From the NCBI RefSeq assembly GCF_003289925.1, contig NZ_QLZQ01000006.1:62001-126000 (forward strand): DNA of 64,000 bases. Reading direction: 5' to 3'. Under the pieces are notes generated by a model that did not search any database, was not told the origin of the DNA, and saw nothing but the letters and a program-made list of their open reading frames with translations. The first letter of the stretch is position 1. Every line of letters starts with the position of its first letter. Source of the stretch: Planococcus maitriensis (GTDB lineage: Bacteria > Bacillota > Bacilli > Bacillales_A > Planococcaceae). Below, piece after piece: positions 9,076 to 18,664 of this stretch. The position numbers and the translations under genes are program-made.

Positions 9076-9188
9076 TGAAGCGCAAGGGGCTGACGCCGGA
9101 GGGACTGCGCGGGACAGGCGAGACCTATATGGCGTAGCCATTAGGGCTCGACGCCCGCCCCTCGGCAAGCATGCCCCTGAAGCGTAAG
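9076..9188. repeat. second hairpin element B bounded by direct repeats
   Basis: TGAAGCGCAAG (9076-9086) and TGAAGCGTAAG (9178-9188) are near-identical direct repeats at the two ends. Between them, AGGGGC (9085-9090) mirrors GCCCCT (9173-9178), GCCGGAGGG (9095-9103) mirrors CCCTCGGC (9159-9166) with one bulge, and TGGC-GTA-GCCA (9130-9140) forms the tip. The whole could fold as one long imperfect hairpin. No protein is encoded. Confidence 0.65.
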
Positions 9189-9261
9189 ATTTTTACAATG
9201 ATTTATAAATCAGCTTCAGACAACTCACACTAAGCAAGCTCTTCTTCCTCACACATTCTAA

Positions 9262-9300
9262 CAGAAAAGCTGCCGGAAAAAATCCCCGGCAGCTTTTCCT
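9262..9300 (-). terminator. rho-independent terminator of eno
   Basis: AAAAGCTGCCGG (9265-9276) pairs with CCGGCAGCTTTT (9286-9297). Read leftward it lies just beyond the eno stop and has a T-rich tail. Confidence 0.9.
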
Positions 9301-9313
9301 CACCTATTCGCTA

Positions 9314-10639
<1,326 letters not shown>

Positions 10640-10714
10640 TCAATTTCGTTTATACGTTATTCGAAATGTAAAGATTTTCAATTAGATAAGTTGGAAAAGA
10701 TAGCTTTGAAATCG

Positions 10715-10835
10715 TTCCAGGCGGACGCTTTCCGCGGGCATGGCTTCAGCCGCTTCCTTCGCTTGCGCTCAGTCCAGGGTCTTCAGCTCATGTCGCTCCG
10801 TCGCTCTGCTCCCGCAGGAGTCGCCACCTTTCACT
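10715..10835. repeat. repeat element A, copy 2, between gpmI and eno
   Basis: The 302 bases between eno and gpmI hold no gene. The element has imperfect terminal inverted repeats (TCCAGGCGGACGCTTTCCGC on the left against CCCGCAGGAGTCGCCACCTT on the right) and a core containing CGCTCAGTCCAGGGTCT that is also found at about 8871-8887. Similar GC-rich repeats are known in intergenic regions of Bacillaceae genomes, from memory. No promoter or clear terminator is seen around it. Confidence 0.7.
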
Positions 10836-10911
10836 CTTTTATCTTTCCTGATCTGCAAAGAATTCTAAATTTCAACAAATTAATTCAACTTATACAGCTC
10901 TTGAATACTTT

Positions 10912-12444
10912 TTAATACAACGGTTTCCCAGTCATCTCTTCCGGCTGCTCAACATCAAGCAGTTTGAGGATTGTTGGTGCGAGATCCGCTAGAATCCCGC
11001 CGCTTCGCAACACTTCCCCGTGCTTCGTCAAGATGACCGGCACACGGTTTGTCGTATGCGCCGTCATCGGCAAGCCGTCTTCTGTCAGCACTTCATCCGC
11101 ATTGCCGTGGTCGGCCGTGATGAGCGCCGATCCGCCTTGGCGGTGGAGCGCTTCAATAATCCGCCCGAGACATTCGTCCACGACTTCGACTGCCTTGATT
11201 GTCGGCTCCAGCATGCCGCTATGGCCGACCATGTCTGGGTTTGCGAAATTTAGGATGATCGCATCGTGTGCGCCTGCATCGATTTGTTCGACGAGACGGT
11301 CGGTCACTTCATAGGCGCTCATTTCAGGCTGCAGATCATAGGTTGCCACTTTCGGCGACGAGACGAGAATGCGGTCTTCCCCTGGGAAAACTTCTTCTCG
11401 CCCGCCGCTCATGAAAAAGGTGACGTGCGGGTATTTTTCCGTTTCGGCGATGCGCAATTGCGTCATGCCGTTCGCAGATAACACTTCCCCGATTGTATTC
11501 ACCAAATTGACGTTGCCGTAAGCAATTCGGGTCTGCAATTCTTCACTGTATGGAGTGAAGCTGATAAACATCAAGTCTTTGGGATGGTGGATACTCAGCG
11601 GGAAATGGGCAAAATCGGGACGCGTCAATACAGTCGTCAACTGGATGGCGCGGTCGGGACGGAAATTGAAGAAGATGACGGAGTCGCCCGATTCAATTAC
11701 AGCAGGCGCCTCCCCGTCTTTTAGGACCGTAAACGGCAGGACGAATTCATCGACAATCCCTTCTGCATAGGATGCTTCCACACCGGCCGCAGCGGAACTG
11801 GCGCTTGGCCCGATTCCGTCAACCATTGCGCGATAAGCGAGTTCTATGCGCTCCCAGCGCTTGTCGCGATCCATTGCATAATAGCGCCCGCTGATGGAAG
11901 CGAAACGCCCGATGCCGATTTGCTGCATTTGTTTTTCAGTTTCTTCTATATAATGGAGCGCGGTTTTCGGCCCGACATCGCGGCCATCCAAAAATCCATG
12001 AACATAGACTTCGCTCAAGCCTTGCTGTTTCGCGAGACGCAATAAAGCAAACAGGTGCTCATAATGGCTATGGACGCCCCCATCGCTCAACAAGCCCATG
12101 ACATGCAAAGCTTTGCCGTTTTCTTTGGCGTTCATGACAGCGTCCAAAAATGCGGCATTTTCAAAGAAATCGCCGTCTTTGATCGATTTATGGATACGGG
12201 TCAAGTTTTGGTAAACAATGCGGCCTGCACCGATATTCAAATGGCCGACTTCGGAATTGCCCATTTGCCCGTCCGGCAAACCGACCGCTTCACCCGAAGC
12301 GGTCAGCAATTCATGGGGATATTCGTTCCAAAGCCTGTCGAAATTCGGCTTATGCGCTTGCGCGACTGCATTTCCAGCGGTTTCTTCGCGGCAGCCGAAA
12401 CCATCCAGGATGATCAAGGCAGCCGGATTGGCCGTTTTACGCAT
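10912..12444 (-). CDS. gpmI: 2,3-bisphosphoglycerate-independent phosphoglycerate mutase
   Basis: This Mn2+-dependent enzyme interconverts 3- and 2-phosphoglycerate through a phosphoserine intermediate. It is a 510-residue member of the alkaline phosphatase superfamily. The first metal site is in LIILDGFG (Asp14), the phosphorylated Ser64 is in [15 protein letters not shown], and the C-terminal metal ligands are in [10 protein letters not shown] and [15 protein letters not shown] is nine bases before the ATG. The start overlaps the tpiA stop by eight bases, showing translational coupling. It is needed for the PEP-forming step shared by glycolysis and gluconeogenesis. Confidence 0.97.
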   Translation of the reverse strand: MRKTANPAALIILDGFGCREETAGNAVAQAHKPNFDRLWNEYPHELLTASGEAVGLPDGQMGNSEVGHLNIGAGRIVYQNLTRIHKSIKDGDFFENAAFLDAVMNAKENGKALHVMGLLSDGGVHSHYEHLFALLRLAKQQGLSEVYVHGFLDGRDVGPKTALHYIEETEKQMQQIGIGRFASISGRYYAMDRDKRWERIELAYRAMVDGIGPSASSAAAGVEASYAEGIVDEFVLPFTVLKDGEAPAVIESGDSVIFFNFRPDRAIQLTTVLTRPDFAHFPLSIHHPKDLMFISFTPYSEELQTRIAYGNVNLVNTIGEVLSANGMTQLRIAETEKYPHVTFFMSGGREEVFPGEDRILVSSPKVATYDLQPEMSAYEVTDRLVEQIDAGAHDAIILNFANPDMVGHSGMLEPTIKAVEVVDECLGRIIEALHRQGGSALITADHGNADEVLTEDGLPMTAHTTNRVPVILTKHGEVLRSGGILADLAPTILKLLDVEQPEEMTGKPLY

Positions 12445-13198
12445 TTGAACCCGCCTCCAACAGCTGGACGAACGATTCCGTTTCCAAGCTCGCGCCGCCG
12501 ACTAATGCCCCATCGATATGCTCCATCGAGAGCAATTCCTGGATATTGGCAGGTTTCACGCTTCCGCCGTATTGGATGCGTACTTTTTCAGCCGTGTCCT
12601 CGCTGTAAAGTGATGCGATTTTCTTGCGCACGATGCCGCAAGCTTCGTTAGCGTCTTCAGCCGTTGCTGTTTTGCCTGTTCCAATTGCCCAGATTGGCTC
12701 GTAAGCAATGACCAGTTCTGCGATTTGCGCATCGGTCAATCCCTCGACCGCTTTCTCGACTTGTGATTCCACAATGCTTTCCAGTTTGCCCGCTTCACGC
12801 TGTTCGTCGGTTTCGCCTACACAAAGGATTGGCGTTAGTTGATGCGAAAATGCTGATTTCACTTTTGCATTGACTGTTTCATCGGTTTCATTGAAATACT
12901 GGCGGCGTTCGGAATGCCCAATGATGACGTAGTCGACGCCGATATCCGCCAATTGCACAGGGCTGATTTCACCAGTGAATGCCCCTTCGCCTTTGTCGTG
13001 CATCGTCTGTGCGCCAATTTTCAATGCGCTGTTTCCTGCAGCATCGACTAATTGCGTGAGGTATAGAGCCGGCGCACAGATGACAGAATCAAGCTTGTCA
13101 GCATCCGGCACCAAACCGTTCACTTTCTCCACGAATTCTTTCGCTTGTGATGCTGTTTTATACATTTTCCAGTTTCCTGCAATGATCGGTTTTCTCAC
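12437..13198 (-). CDS. tpiA: triosephosphate isomerase
   Basis: TpiA interconverts dihydroxyacetone phosphate and glyceraldehyde 3-phosphate. The 253 residues form the classic barrel: AGNWKMYKT carries the catalytic lysine, [11 protein letters not shown] the catalytic histidine region, and [14 protein letters not shown] the catalytic glutamate together with the mobile loop; YGGSVKPAN and [10 protein letters not shown] close the phosphate site. It is third in the gap-pgk-tpiA-gpmI-eno cluster, 13 bases after pgk, and its 3' end overlaps gpmI. Confidence 0.98.
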   Translation of the reverse strand: MRKPIIAGNWKMYKTASQAKEFVEKVNGLVPDADKLDSVICAPALYLTQLVDAAGNSALKIGAQTMHDKGEGAFTGEISPVQLADIGVDYVIIGHSERRQYFNETDETVNAKVKSAFSHQLTPILCVGETDEQREAGKLESIVESQVEKAVEGLTDAQIAELVIAYEPIWAIGTGKTATAEDANEACGIVRKKIASLYSEDTAEKVRIQYGGSVKPANIQELLSMEHIDGALVGGASLETESFVQLLEAGSNA

Positions 13199-13211
13199 AA
13201 AAACACTCCCT

Positions 13212-14396
13212 TTATTTATCGCTTAATGCGGTGACCCCTGGCAGATCTTTGCCTTCCATGAACTCCAGTGAAGCCCCGCCGCCTGTGGAAATATGGTCCA
13301 TTTTATCTGCAACATGGAACTTTTCGACTGCCGCTGCCGAATCGCCGCCTCCGATGACTGTGTAGCCAGATGTTTCTGCCATCGCTTCGGCGACGGATTT
13401 CGTGCCGTTCGCGAAAGCTTCCATTTCAAAGACGCCCATCGGCCCGTTCCAGATGATCAGCTTCGACTGCTTGATCACATCGGCATACAAGTTCGCTGTT
13501 TCCGGCCCGATATCCAGCCCCATCCAATCGGATGGAATTTCTTCGATTTTCACCGTTTTCGTCTCTGCGTCTTTCGAGAACTCGCTCGCCACTGTGGCAT
13601 CGACCGGCAAATAAAACTTCACGCCTTTTTCCTTCGCTTTGTCGATGAACGATTTGGCGAGATCGAGTTTGTCTTCTTCGACAAGGGAATTGCCGATTTC
13701 ATGGCCTTGCGCCTTGATGAAGGTATAGGACAAACCGCCGCCGATAATCAAGTTATCAACTTTGTCGAGCAAATGGTCGATGACGCCGATCTTATCTTTC
13801 ACTTTCGCCCCGCCGATGATGGCCGTGAACGGGCGGTCCGGTTCGGATAAAGCTTTGCCAAGCACATCCAGTTCTTTTTCGAGCAACAGGCCAGATACCG
13901 CCGGCAAATGTTCGGCGATTCCTGCAGTTGAGGCATGGGCTCTGTGCGCAGCGCCGAACGCATCATTGACGTAGACATCTGCAAGTGCCGCAAACTGTTT
14001 CGCGAGTTCCGGATCGTTCTTTTCTTCACCTGCATGGAAACGAACATTCTCAAGCAGCAGGATATCGCCTGGTTCAAGAGAAGCGATTTCCTGTTCCACT
14101 GTCTCCCCTATGGATTCCTCCAGGCATTTCACGTCGCTGCCGAGCAATTCGGACAAACGCGCCCCTGCCGCAGCAAGTCTCATGTCTTCGTTAACTTGGC
14201 CTTTCGGGCGTCCGAGATGGCTCGCCAAGATCACTTTTGCGCCTTGTCCGGCCAAATACTCGATCGTCGGCATCGCCGCACGAATCCGTGTGTCATCCGC
14301 CACTTTCCCGCCGTCCATCGGTACGTTGAAATCGACACGGCAAAATACGCGTTTCCCTTTCAAATCCAAGTCTTTCATGGTCATTTTCTGCAGCAT
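13212..14396 (-). CDS. pgk: phosphoglycerate kinase
   Basis: Pgk transfers phosphate from 1,3-bisphosphoglycerate to ADP. The 394-residue protein has the N-domain signature [36 protein letters not shown] and the nucleotide-binding C-domain with [13 protein letters not shown] and [20 protein letters not shown] lies seven bases before the ATG at 14396, so a further upstream in-frame ATG (14411) is rejected. A strong terminator-like hairpin lies between gap and this gene, so pgk should be expressed at a lower level than gap or from read-through only. Confidence 0.98.
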   Translation of the reverse strand: MLQKMTMKDLDLKGKRVFCRVDFNVPMDGGKVADDTRIRAAMPTIEYLAGQGAKVILASHLGRPKGQVNEDMRLAAAGARLSELLGSDVKCLEESIGETVEQEIASLEPGDILLLENVRFHAGEEKNDPELAKQFAALADVYVNDAFGAAHRAHASTAGIAEHLPAVSGLLLEKELDVLGKALSEPDRPFTAIIGGAKVKDKIGVIDHLLDKVDNLIIGGGLSYTFIKAQGHEIGNSLVEEDKLDLAKSFIDKAKEKGVKFYLPVDATVASEFSKDAETKTVKIEEIPSDWMGLDIGPETANLYADVIKQSKLIIWNGPMGVFEMEAFANGTKSVAEAMAETSGYTVIGGGDSAAAVEKFHVADKMDHISTGGGASLEFMEGKDLPGVTALSDK

Positions 14397-14420
14397 GAAA
14401 ATACCTCCCAATTATATTCA

Positions 14421-14455
14421 AAAAAATAAGGGGTGGGGTAAAATCCCCACCCCTT
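14421..14455 (-). terminator. internal terminator between gap and pgk
   Basis: AAGGGGTGGGG (14428-14438) pairs exactly with CCCCACCCCTT (14445-14455). Read leftward the stem is followed by ATTTTTTTG, a full rho-independent terminator. It lies inside the glycolytic cluster. Confidence 0.88.
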
Positions 14456-14506
14456 TTACCCTCTTTATTATAGAGGTTCATTGGTAATTAAGCTATGATT
14501 TTCAGG

Positions 14507-15514
14507 TTACAGGCCTTTTTTGTACATGTGCACAGCCAAGTCTACGCAGCGCGCAGAGTAGCCTGATTCGTTGTCGTACCATGCAAGGACTTTGACCATG
14601 TTTCCGCCAAGAGCCATCGTTGATGCAGCATCCACTGTAGCGGAAGCTGTGTTGCCGTTATAGTCGCGTGATACCAGCGGAAGTTCGCTGTATGCCAAGT
14701 AGCCTTTCAGCTCATTTTCAGTCGCATCTTTAAGCGCTTGGTTCACTTCTTCAACCGATGCATCCGTTTCAAGTTCAGCCACAAGGTCGATCAATGAAAC
14801 GTTCGGTGTTGGAACGCGGATGGCCATGCCATCAATTTTGCCTTCAAGTTCCGGCAATACTTTTGCCACGGATTTCGCTGCGCCCGTTGTTGTCGGGATC
14901 ATCGACTCAGCCGCAGCACGCGCACGGCGGTAGTCTGAGTGAGGTGCATCAAGCAAGGCTTGGTCATTCGTATAAGAGTGGATTGTCGTCATCATGGCTT
15001 TCTTGATGCCGAACTTGTCGTTCAACACTTTAGAAATTCCGGACAAGCCGTTAGTCGTGCATGAAGCGTTCGAAACGACGTGGTGTTCTTCAGGGTTATA
15101 AGTTTCTTCATTGACGCCCATCACTAGCATTTTCATGCCGTTTTTGCCAGGCGCTGAAAGGATGACTTTTTTAGCGCCCGCTTCAATGTGCTTCGACGCT
15201 TTCTCTTCTGTCGTGAAGATTCCTGTCGACTCCAAGACGATGTCGATATCGTGCTCTTTCCATGGCAATTGCGCCGGATCTTTTTCAGCGAACACTTTGA
15301 TTTCCTTGCCGTTGACGAAAATCGATCCGTCTTTGGCTGAAACGTCTGCATCCAAAGCGCCGTGCACAGAATCGTATTTCAGGAGATGCGCAAGCATGTC
15401 TGCATCCGTAAGGTCATTTACTGCCACTACTTCCACTTCGTCGTTGTTCATTGCTTCACGGAATACTACACGGCCGATGCGGCCGAAACCATTGATTGCC
15501 ATTTTTAAAGTCAT
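14507..15514 (-). CDS. gap: glyceraldehyde-3-phosphate dehydrogenase (glycolytic, NAD type)
   Basis: GapA oxidises glyceraldehyde 3-phosphate to 1,3-bisphosphoglycerate using NAD+. The 335-residue protein shows the Rossmann motif INGFGRIGR, the active-site Cys152 in SNASCTTN, the histidine in TTIHSYTNDQ and the WYDNESGYS end block. It follows cggR with no gap: the cggR stop abuts the gap ATG, and the ribosome binding site TTGGAGGAA is made from the last cggR codons. That context identifies it as the glycolytic GapA rather than the gluconeogenic GapB. The gene is controlled from the CggR-regulated promoter upstream. Confidence 0.98.
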   Translation of the reverse strand: MTLKMAINGFGRIGRVVFREAMNNDEVEVVAVNDLTDADMLAHLLKYDSVHGALDADVSAKDGSIFVNGKEIKVFAEKDPAQLPWKEHDIDIVLESTGIFTTEEKASKHIEAGAKKVILSAPGKNGMKMLVMGVNEETYNPEEHHVVSNASCTTNGLSGISKVLNDKFGIKKAMMTTIHSYTNDQALLDAPHSDYRRARAAAESMIPTTTGAAKSVAKVLPELEGKIDGMAIRVPTPNVSLIDLVAELETDASVEEVNQALKDATENELKGYLAYSELPLVSRDYNGNTASATVDAASTMALGGNMVKVLAWYDNESGYSARCVDLAVHMYKKGL

Positions 15515-16558
15515 TTATAATTCCTCCAATTTTGTTGTTGGGTTGAGTATTGCCCTTGCTGCCGCTTCATCCGTAATCAGGATGGTGCGTTCAGGCGCGG
15601 CCTGGAAATAAGATTCGATGGCTCGCGCTTTTGTGCGTCCTCCAGCAACGGCCATGATGCCCGGTGCTTTTTGGACCTGCTCTAATTGAATCCCCGCTGT
15701 CGGGATGCGGTAAACTATTTTTCCGTTTTTATCGAAATAATAACCGAAGGCTTCGCTGACAGCCCCGCCTGTCTTGATCTTCTCGACTTCGTTCACGGAA
15801 GAGCGGCGCCTGATGGCCATCTCTTCTGCATCGCCGATTCCATGGATGACTAAATCCGTCCGGTCATACAGCTCCATCATTTCTTTGATGACAGGTTCCC
15901 TCATCATCATTTCGAGCGCTTCCGCACTCAAATGCTCAGGCAGATAAAGCGTGCGGACAGCTCCGCCTGTTTTTTCGGCAAAAGATGAAGCGATGGTGTT
16001 CGCCTGGTGAAGCATTTCTTCCCCCAGGCCGCCTCTTGCAGCGATAAACTGCATGGCGGGGTTTTTCCTCGCCGTGCGGATTTCAGCTGCTACGGCGGCC
16101 ATTGTACTGCCGCCAGTAACAGCGATCGTCCGGCAGTTTTCGAACATTTCCTCCGCAATACGAGCGGCTTGCCTGCCAATAGAGGCTTTGACCGAAGATA
16201 ACCGGTCGCTATCCCCTGGCAGAACGACGGCTTGTTTGATGCCGAGTTTCGCTTGCAGCCCGGTTTCGAGCTCTGCAGTCCCAGCCAATTCCTTGACCAG
16301 CTCACGGAGTTGGTCAAGAACATCGTCTCCCAGTATCGTAAGGCTCATGCCGCTCTTGCTCATTTCGATCAAGGCTTGGTCCCTCAATAAATCGGTCTCT
16401 TTGCGGATTTCCCTTTCGGCTGCGCCTGTCATCTCGCTGATCGTGCGCCTTCCAACGGGCTGTTCGGTTTGAATCAGCTCGAGGATGCTATAGCGCTTTT
16501 TCAGCAAGCTTGGCAGTTCAGGCAATAAATGCACTTGCGCTTGCAGAACTGGATCCAT
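15515..16558 (-). CDS. cggR: central glycolytic genes regulator CggR (SorC/DeoR family)
   Basis: CggR represses the glycolytic operon and releases DNA when fructose-1,6-bisphosphate accumulates. The 347 residues contain an N-terminal winged helix (about residues 15-80, including VGRRTISEMTGAAEREIRKE) and a C-terminal sugar-phosphate-binding domain of the SorC type (TIAVTGGSTMAAVA, LPEHLSAEALEMM, VHGIGDAEEMAIRR, GGRTKARAI). Its own operator is found 19-54 bases upstream of its start. Autoregulation and control of gap are therefore both visible. The length matches the Bacillus protein. Confidence 0.97.
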   Translation of the reverse strand: MDPVLQAQVHLLPELPSLLKKRYSILELIQTEQPVGRRTISEMTGAAEREIRKETDLLRDQALIEMSKSGMSLTILGDDVLDQLRELVKELAGTAELETGLQAKLGIKQAVVLPGDSDRLSSVKASIGRQAARIAEEMFENCRTIAVTGGSTMAAVAAEIRTARKNPAMQFIAARGGLGEEMLHQANTIASSFAEKTGGAVRTLYLPEHLSAEALEMMMREPVIKEMMELYDRTDLVIHGIGDAEEMAIRRRSSVNEVEKIKTGGAVSEAFGYYFDKNGKIVYRIPTAGIQLEQVQKAPGIMAVAGGRTKARAIESYFQAAPERTILITDEAAARAILNPTTKLEEL

Positions 16559-16576
16559 CGCTCCACCCCTTTGTTG

Positions 16577-16612
16577 GACGTTTTCTGTCCCACTATATAT
16601 AATTACGTCCCA
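16577..16612 (-). promoter_or_regulatory. CggR operator
   Basis: Read leftward the site is TGGGAC-N6-ATAT-N4-TGGGAC-N6-CGTC, matching the architecture of the Bacillus operator CGGGAC-N6-TGTC-N4-CGGGAC-N6-TGTC, with the weaker first half seen here too. It lies directly downstream of the promoter and ahead of the cggR start, so bound CggR would block elongating RNA polymerase. Confidence 0.85.
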
Positions 16613-16620
16613 CTAGATTC

Positions 16621-16649
16621 ATTGTAGCCGAGCTATTAGATTTATGCAA
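16621..16649 (-). promoter_or_regulatory. SigA promoter of the cggR-gap operon
   Basis: Read leftward, TTGCAT (16649-16644) and TACAAT (16626-16621) are separated by 17 bases. The start point would fall near 16614, with the CggR operator immediately after it. Confidence 0.75.
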
Positions 16650-16650
16650 A

Positions 16651-16680
16651 TAAAAAGAAGCGTTAAAGAATTAACGCTTC
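16651..16680 (-). terminator. terminator overlapping the end of the glutaredoxin gene
   Basis: GAAGCGTTAA (16657-16666) pairs with TTAACGCTTC (16671-16680), and read leftward a CTTTTTA tail follows. The glutaredoxin stop codon lies inside the stem. Confidence 0.85.
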
Positions 16681-16893
16681 CAAAAGTTCGCCATAGCCAA
16701 AATTTCCATAGAGCAGCACTTTTTCGTGTTTCGTGAGCACTGGAATCATCAGCATATACTGTTCATGCAATTGTTCATCTTCTTCAATATTGATTTCCCG
16801 GAAGTCAATCGGGTAATCTTCCTGCAATAGCGTCAGTGCAGACTTGGCCTCTTCGCAAAGCCCACAATTTGGCCGAGTATAGAGTGTATACAT
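16663..16893 (-). CDS. glutaredoxin-like thioredoxin-fold protein
   Basis: A 76-residue thioredoxin-fold protein beginning MYTLYTRPNCGLCEEAK, with a CGLC redox motif at the first helix and the cis-proline segment MIPVLTKHEKV. The size and pattern match the small glutaredoxin family (DUF836-like) found upstream of cggR in many Bacillales. It should carry out thiol-disulfide exchange in the cytoplasm, though a partner is not known. It lies 14 bases after the TPM-domain gene on the same strand and may be co-transcribed with it. A terminator overlaps its stop. Confidence 0.85.
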   Translation of the reverse strand: MYTLYTRPNCGLCEEAKSALTLLQEDYPIDFREINIEEDEQLHEQYMLMIPVLTKHEKVLLYGNFGYGELLEALIL

Positions 16894-16907
16894 GCCATTC
16901 CTCCTTA

Positions 16908-17696
16908 TTAGAAGCCTCGCCCGGCTCCGCCGCCTCCTGAAGAGCCGCCACCGCCGCCGCGGAAACCTCCACCGCCGGAACCGCCTCCGAAGCCGCCGCC
17001 AAAACTGCCGGGCCCGAAAAACCCGCCGCGCCTCATCGTTCTGCCGCGGCCGCGACGTCCACGGCCGCCGCCTCCTCCTGTAAACAGGAACAACAAAACA
17101 AGTACGATCAGGAAGGTGATGACCGGCTGCATAAAGCCGCCTCCACCTTCACTGCTGCCTGGCGTCACTTCATTGAGCGGCTGGGGGCTAGCCGCTTCCC
17201 CGTCCCAGCCGTATTCCGCAGCCACTTCATTGTACAGTGCTTGGTACGTATTGAGGATCGCTTCGTCCGGCTGGTCTTCACGCAAATATGGAACGGCGTA
17301 ATCATCCAAAATGCGCCCGACTTTTCCGTCAGGAAGCGCGCCTTCCAGGCCGTAGCCGATTTCGATGTAGATCTCACGGTCTGTCATCGATAGCACGACC
17401 AGCACGCCGTTGTTCTCTTCCGCTGAGCCTACGCCATAATGGCGCAACGCTTCATTGGCGTAGCTTTCGATCGGCTCACCTTCCAAGGACTCGACGACCA
17501 TAACGGCAATCTGGGCAGTTGTCGCGTCTTCCAGGCCAGCACCTAAGCTCTTGAGCTCGGCTTCCTGTTCTTCGCTCAAGACGCCCGCGATATCCTGAAT
17601 GTAAATATCATCAGTCAACTCCGGAAATTCTGCCGCCTGCACAGTTCCGGGGATCATCAGCAGCAACAAGAGCAAAACAGGAATTCTTCGGATCAT
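16908..17696 (-). CDS. TPM-domain (YgcG-type) membrane protein with glycine-rich tail
   Basis: The 262-residue protein has a signal peptide (residues 1-21, MIRRIPVLLLLLLMIPGTVQA), a TPM domain (about 30-160; DIAGVLSEEQEAELKSL, IAVMVVESLEGEPIESYA, GVLVVLSMTDREIYIEIGYGLEG), a short linker, one transmembrane helix (about 188-204) and a glycine/arginine-rich tail. The TPM domain therefore lies outside the cell. Its biochemical role is unclear; related domains act in photosystem repair or have phosphatase-like activity. It overlaps lemA by four bases; the lemA-TPM pair is very common in bacteria and probably works in envelope quality control. Confidence 0.88.
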   Translation of the reverse strand: MIRRIPVLLLLLLMIPGTVQAAEFPELTDDIYIQDIAGVLSEEQEAELKSLGAGLEDATTAQIAVMVVESLEGEPIESYANEALRHYGVGSAEENNGVLVVLSMTDREIYIEIGYGLEGALPDGKVGRILDDYAVPYLREDQPDEAILNTYQALYNEVAAEYGWDGEAASPQPLNEVTPGSSEGGGGFMQPVITFLIVLVLLFLFTGGGGGRGRRGRGRTMRRGGFFGPGSFGGGFGGGSGGGGFRGGGGGSSGGGGAGRGF

Positions 17697-18271
17697 TCTT
17701 CGTCAGTCCCAAAGTCCACATCCGGTGCATCTTCTGCCCCGGCATCAGCTTCGAAATATTCCTTTTCGTCAAAGCCGAAGATTCCCGCCACCATGTTGCC
17801 TGGGAAACTGCGAACTTCCCGGTTGAATTCCGTCACCGAGCCATTATAGTCCTGGCGGGCGACTGCAATCCGGTTTTCTGTTCCGGCCAGTTCATCGGAT
17901 AATTGCTGGAAGTTCTCACTCGAGCGGATTTCCGGATAGTTCTCGACGACGACGAGCAAGCGGCTGAGCGCGCCGCTCAATTCGGCGTCTGCCTCGGCCT
18001 GTTCTTCGACTGATCCGGCATTCGCCATGCTCGAACGGGCTTCCGTGACACTATCGATGACCTCTTGCTCCTGGTCGGCAAAACCTTTCACAGTTTCCAC
18101 CAAGTTCGGGATCAAATCAAGCCGGCGCTGCAATTGGCTTTCCAGCTGCGCATAGGACTGATTGACGTCTTCTTCCAACTGAACGAAATTATTATAGCTT
18201 GAGCCGAATACGGCGATGGCGATGACGATCAGCCCAATCACCAACAGCAATGGAATAAGTAATTTTTTCAT
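17693..18271 (-). CDS. lemA: LemA family protein
   Basis: A 192-residue LemA protein: one N-terminal membrane helix (MKKLLIPLLLVIGLIVIAIA), then a long helical domain with the family signature YNNFVQLEEDVNQSYAQLESQLQRRLDLIPNL broken here into its parts NQSYAQLESQ and RRLDLIPNLVET, and VARQDYNGSVTEFN-type helix near the end. Its acidic C-terminus is unusual but common in the family. The function is not known; it is normally encoded with a TPM or HtpX protein, as here. The stop overlaps the TPM gene start in an ATGA. Confidence 0.93.
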   Translation of the reverse strand: MKKLLIPLLLVIGLIVIAIAVFGSSYNNFVQLEEDVNQSYAQLESQLQRRLDLIPNLVETVKGFADQEQEVIDSVTEARSSMANAGSVEEQAEADAELSGALSRLLVVVENYPEIRSSENFQQLSDELAGTENRIAVARQDYNGSVTEFNREVRSFPGNMVAGIFGFDEKEYFEADAGAEDAPDVDFGTDEE

Positions 18272-18379
18272 TTCCAGTCTCCTTTTCTTTTACAATAATA
18301 TTTTTTGTTTTCCCTGACTGCCTGGCCGTTGAAACCCTTTACACATGATTCTACGTTTCAGGGAATGAAAAGATTCAAC

Positions 18380-18418
18380 GAAAAAACCGCACAGCCTTTG
18401 ACAGGCTGTGCGGTTTTC
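18380..18418 (-). terminator. terminator after tRNA-Arg
   Basis: AAAACCGCACAGCCT (18383-18397) pairs with AGGCTGTGCGGTTTT (about 18403-18416). Read leftward a T run follows. It sits about ten bases past the tRNA 3' end. Confidence 0.88.
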
Positions 18419-18426
18419 CATTTTTA

Positions 18427-18498
18427 CACCCTCGGAGGGAATCGAACCCCCATCTCAAGAACCGGAATCTTACGTGTTATCCTTTACACTACGAGGGC
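18427..18498 (-). tRNA. tRNA-Arg (anticodon CCG)
   Basis: Read leftward from 18498, the cloverleaf is complete: acceptor GCCCTCG with CGAGGGT (last pair G-U), D stem GTGT/ACAC, anticodon stem TAAGA/TCTTG with loop TTCCGGT, and T arm GGGGG-TTCGATT-CCCTC. The anticodon CCG reads CGG arginine codons. The discriminator base is G and CCA is not encoded. It is a single isolated tRNA gene between lemA and clpP. Confidence 0.93.
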
Positions 18499-18572
18499 AA
18501 ATGTTGTTAGCGACTTTTCTATTATACAAAAGCTTTCCCTTTATTTCAAGCGGCTATTTTCAATTCGTTAGA

Positions 18573-18603
18573 TTTGACCTTCATTGACCATGATGTGTAT
18601 GAT
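18573..18603 (+). promoter_or_regulatory. CtsR operator overlapping the clpP promoter
   Basis: TTTGACC (18573-18579) and ATTGACC (18583-18589) are the complement of two GGTCAAA-type heptads three bases apart, the CtsR heat-shock operator. TTGACC (18574-18579) also forms a -35 box with TATGAT (18598-18603) 18 bases downstream. Bound CtsR would cover the -35 element, repressing clpP until heat or protein stress. Confidence 0.85.
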
Positions 18604-18664
18604 GAATGTACGGCTGAACGGTGTTTCAGCAGCACTTACATTTACCCGAAGGAGGAAATTATCC

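Larger units (their letters stand above)
8546..9261. other. long intergenic region holding two structured repeats, no gene
   Basis: More than 700 bases separate secG from the eno terminator. No convincing coding frame exists on either strand; a 91-codon frame at 8635-8910 is made of repeat sequence. The two structured repeats at 8748-8999 and 9076-9188 fill most of it. Confidence 0.75.
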
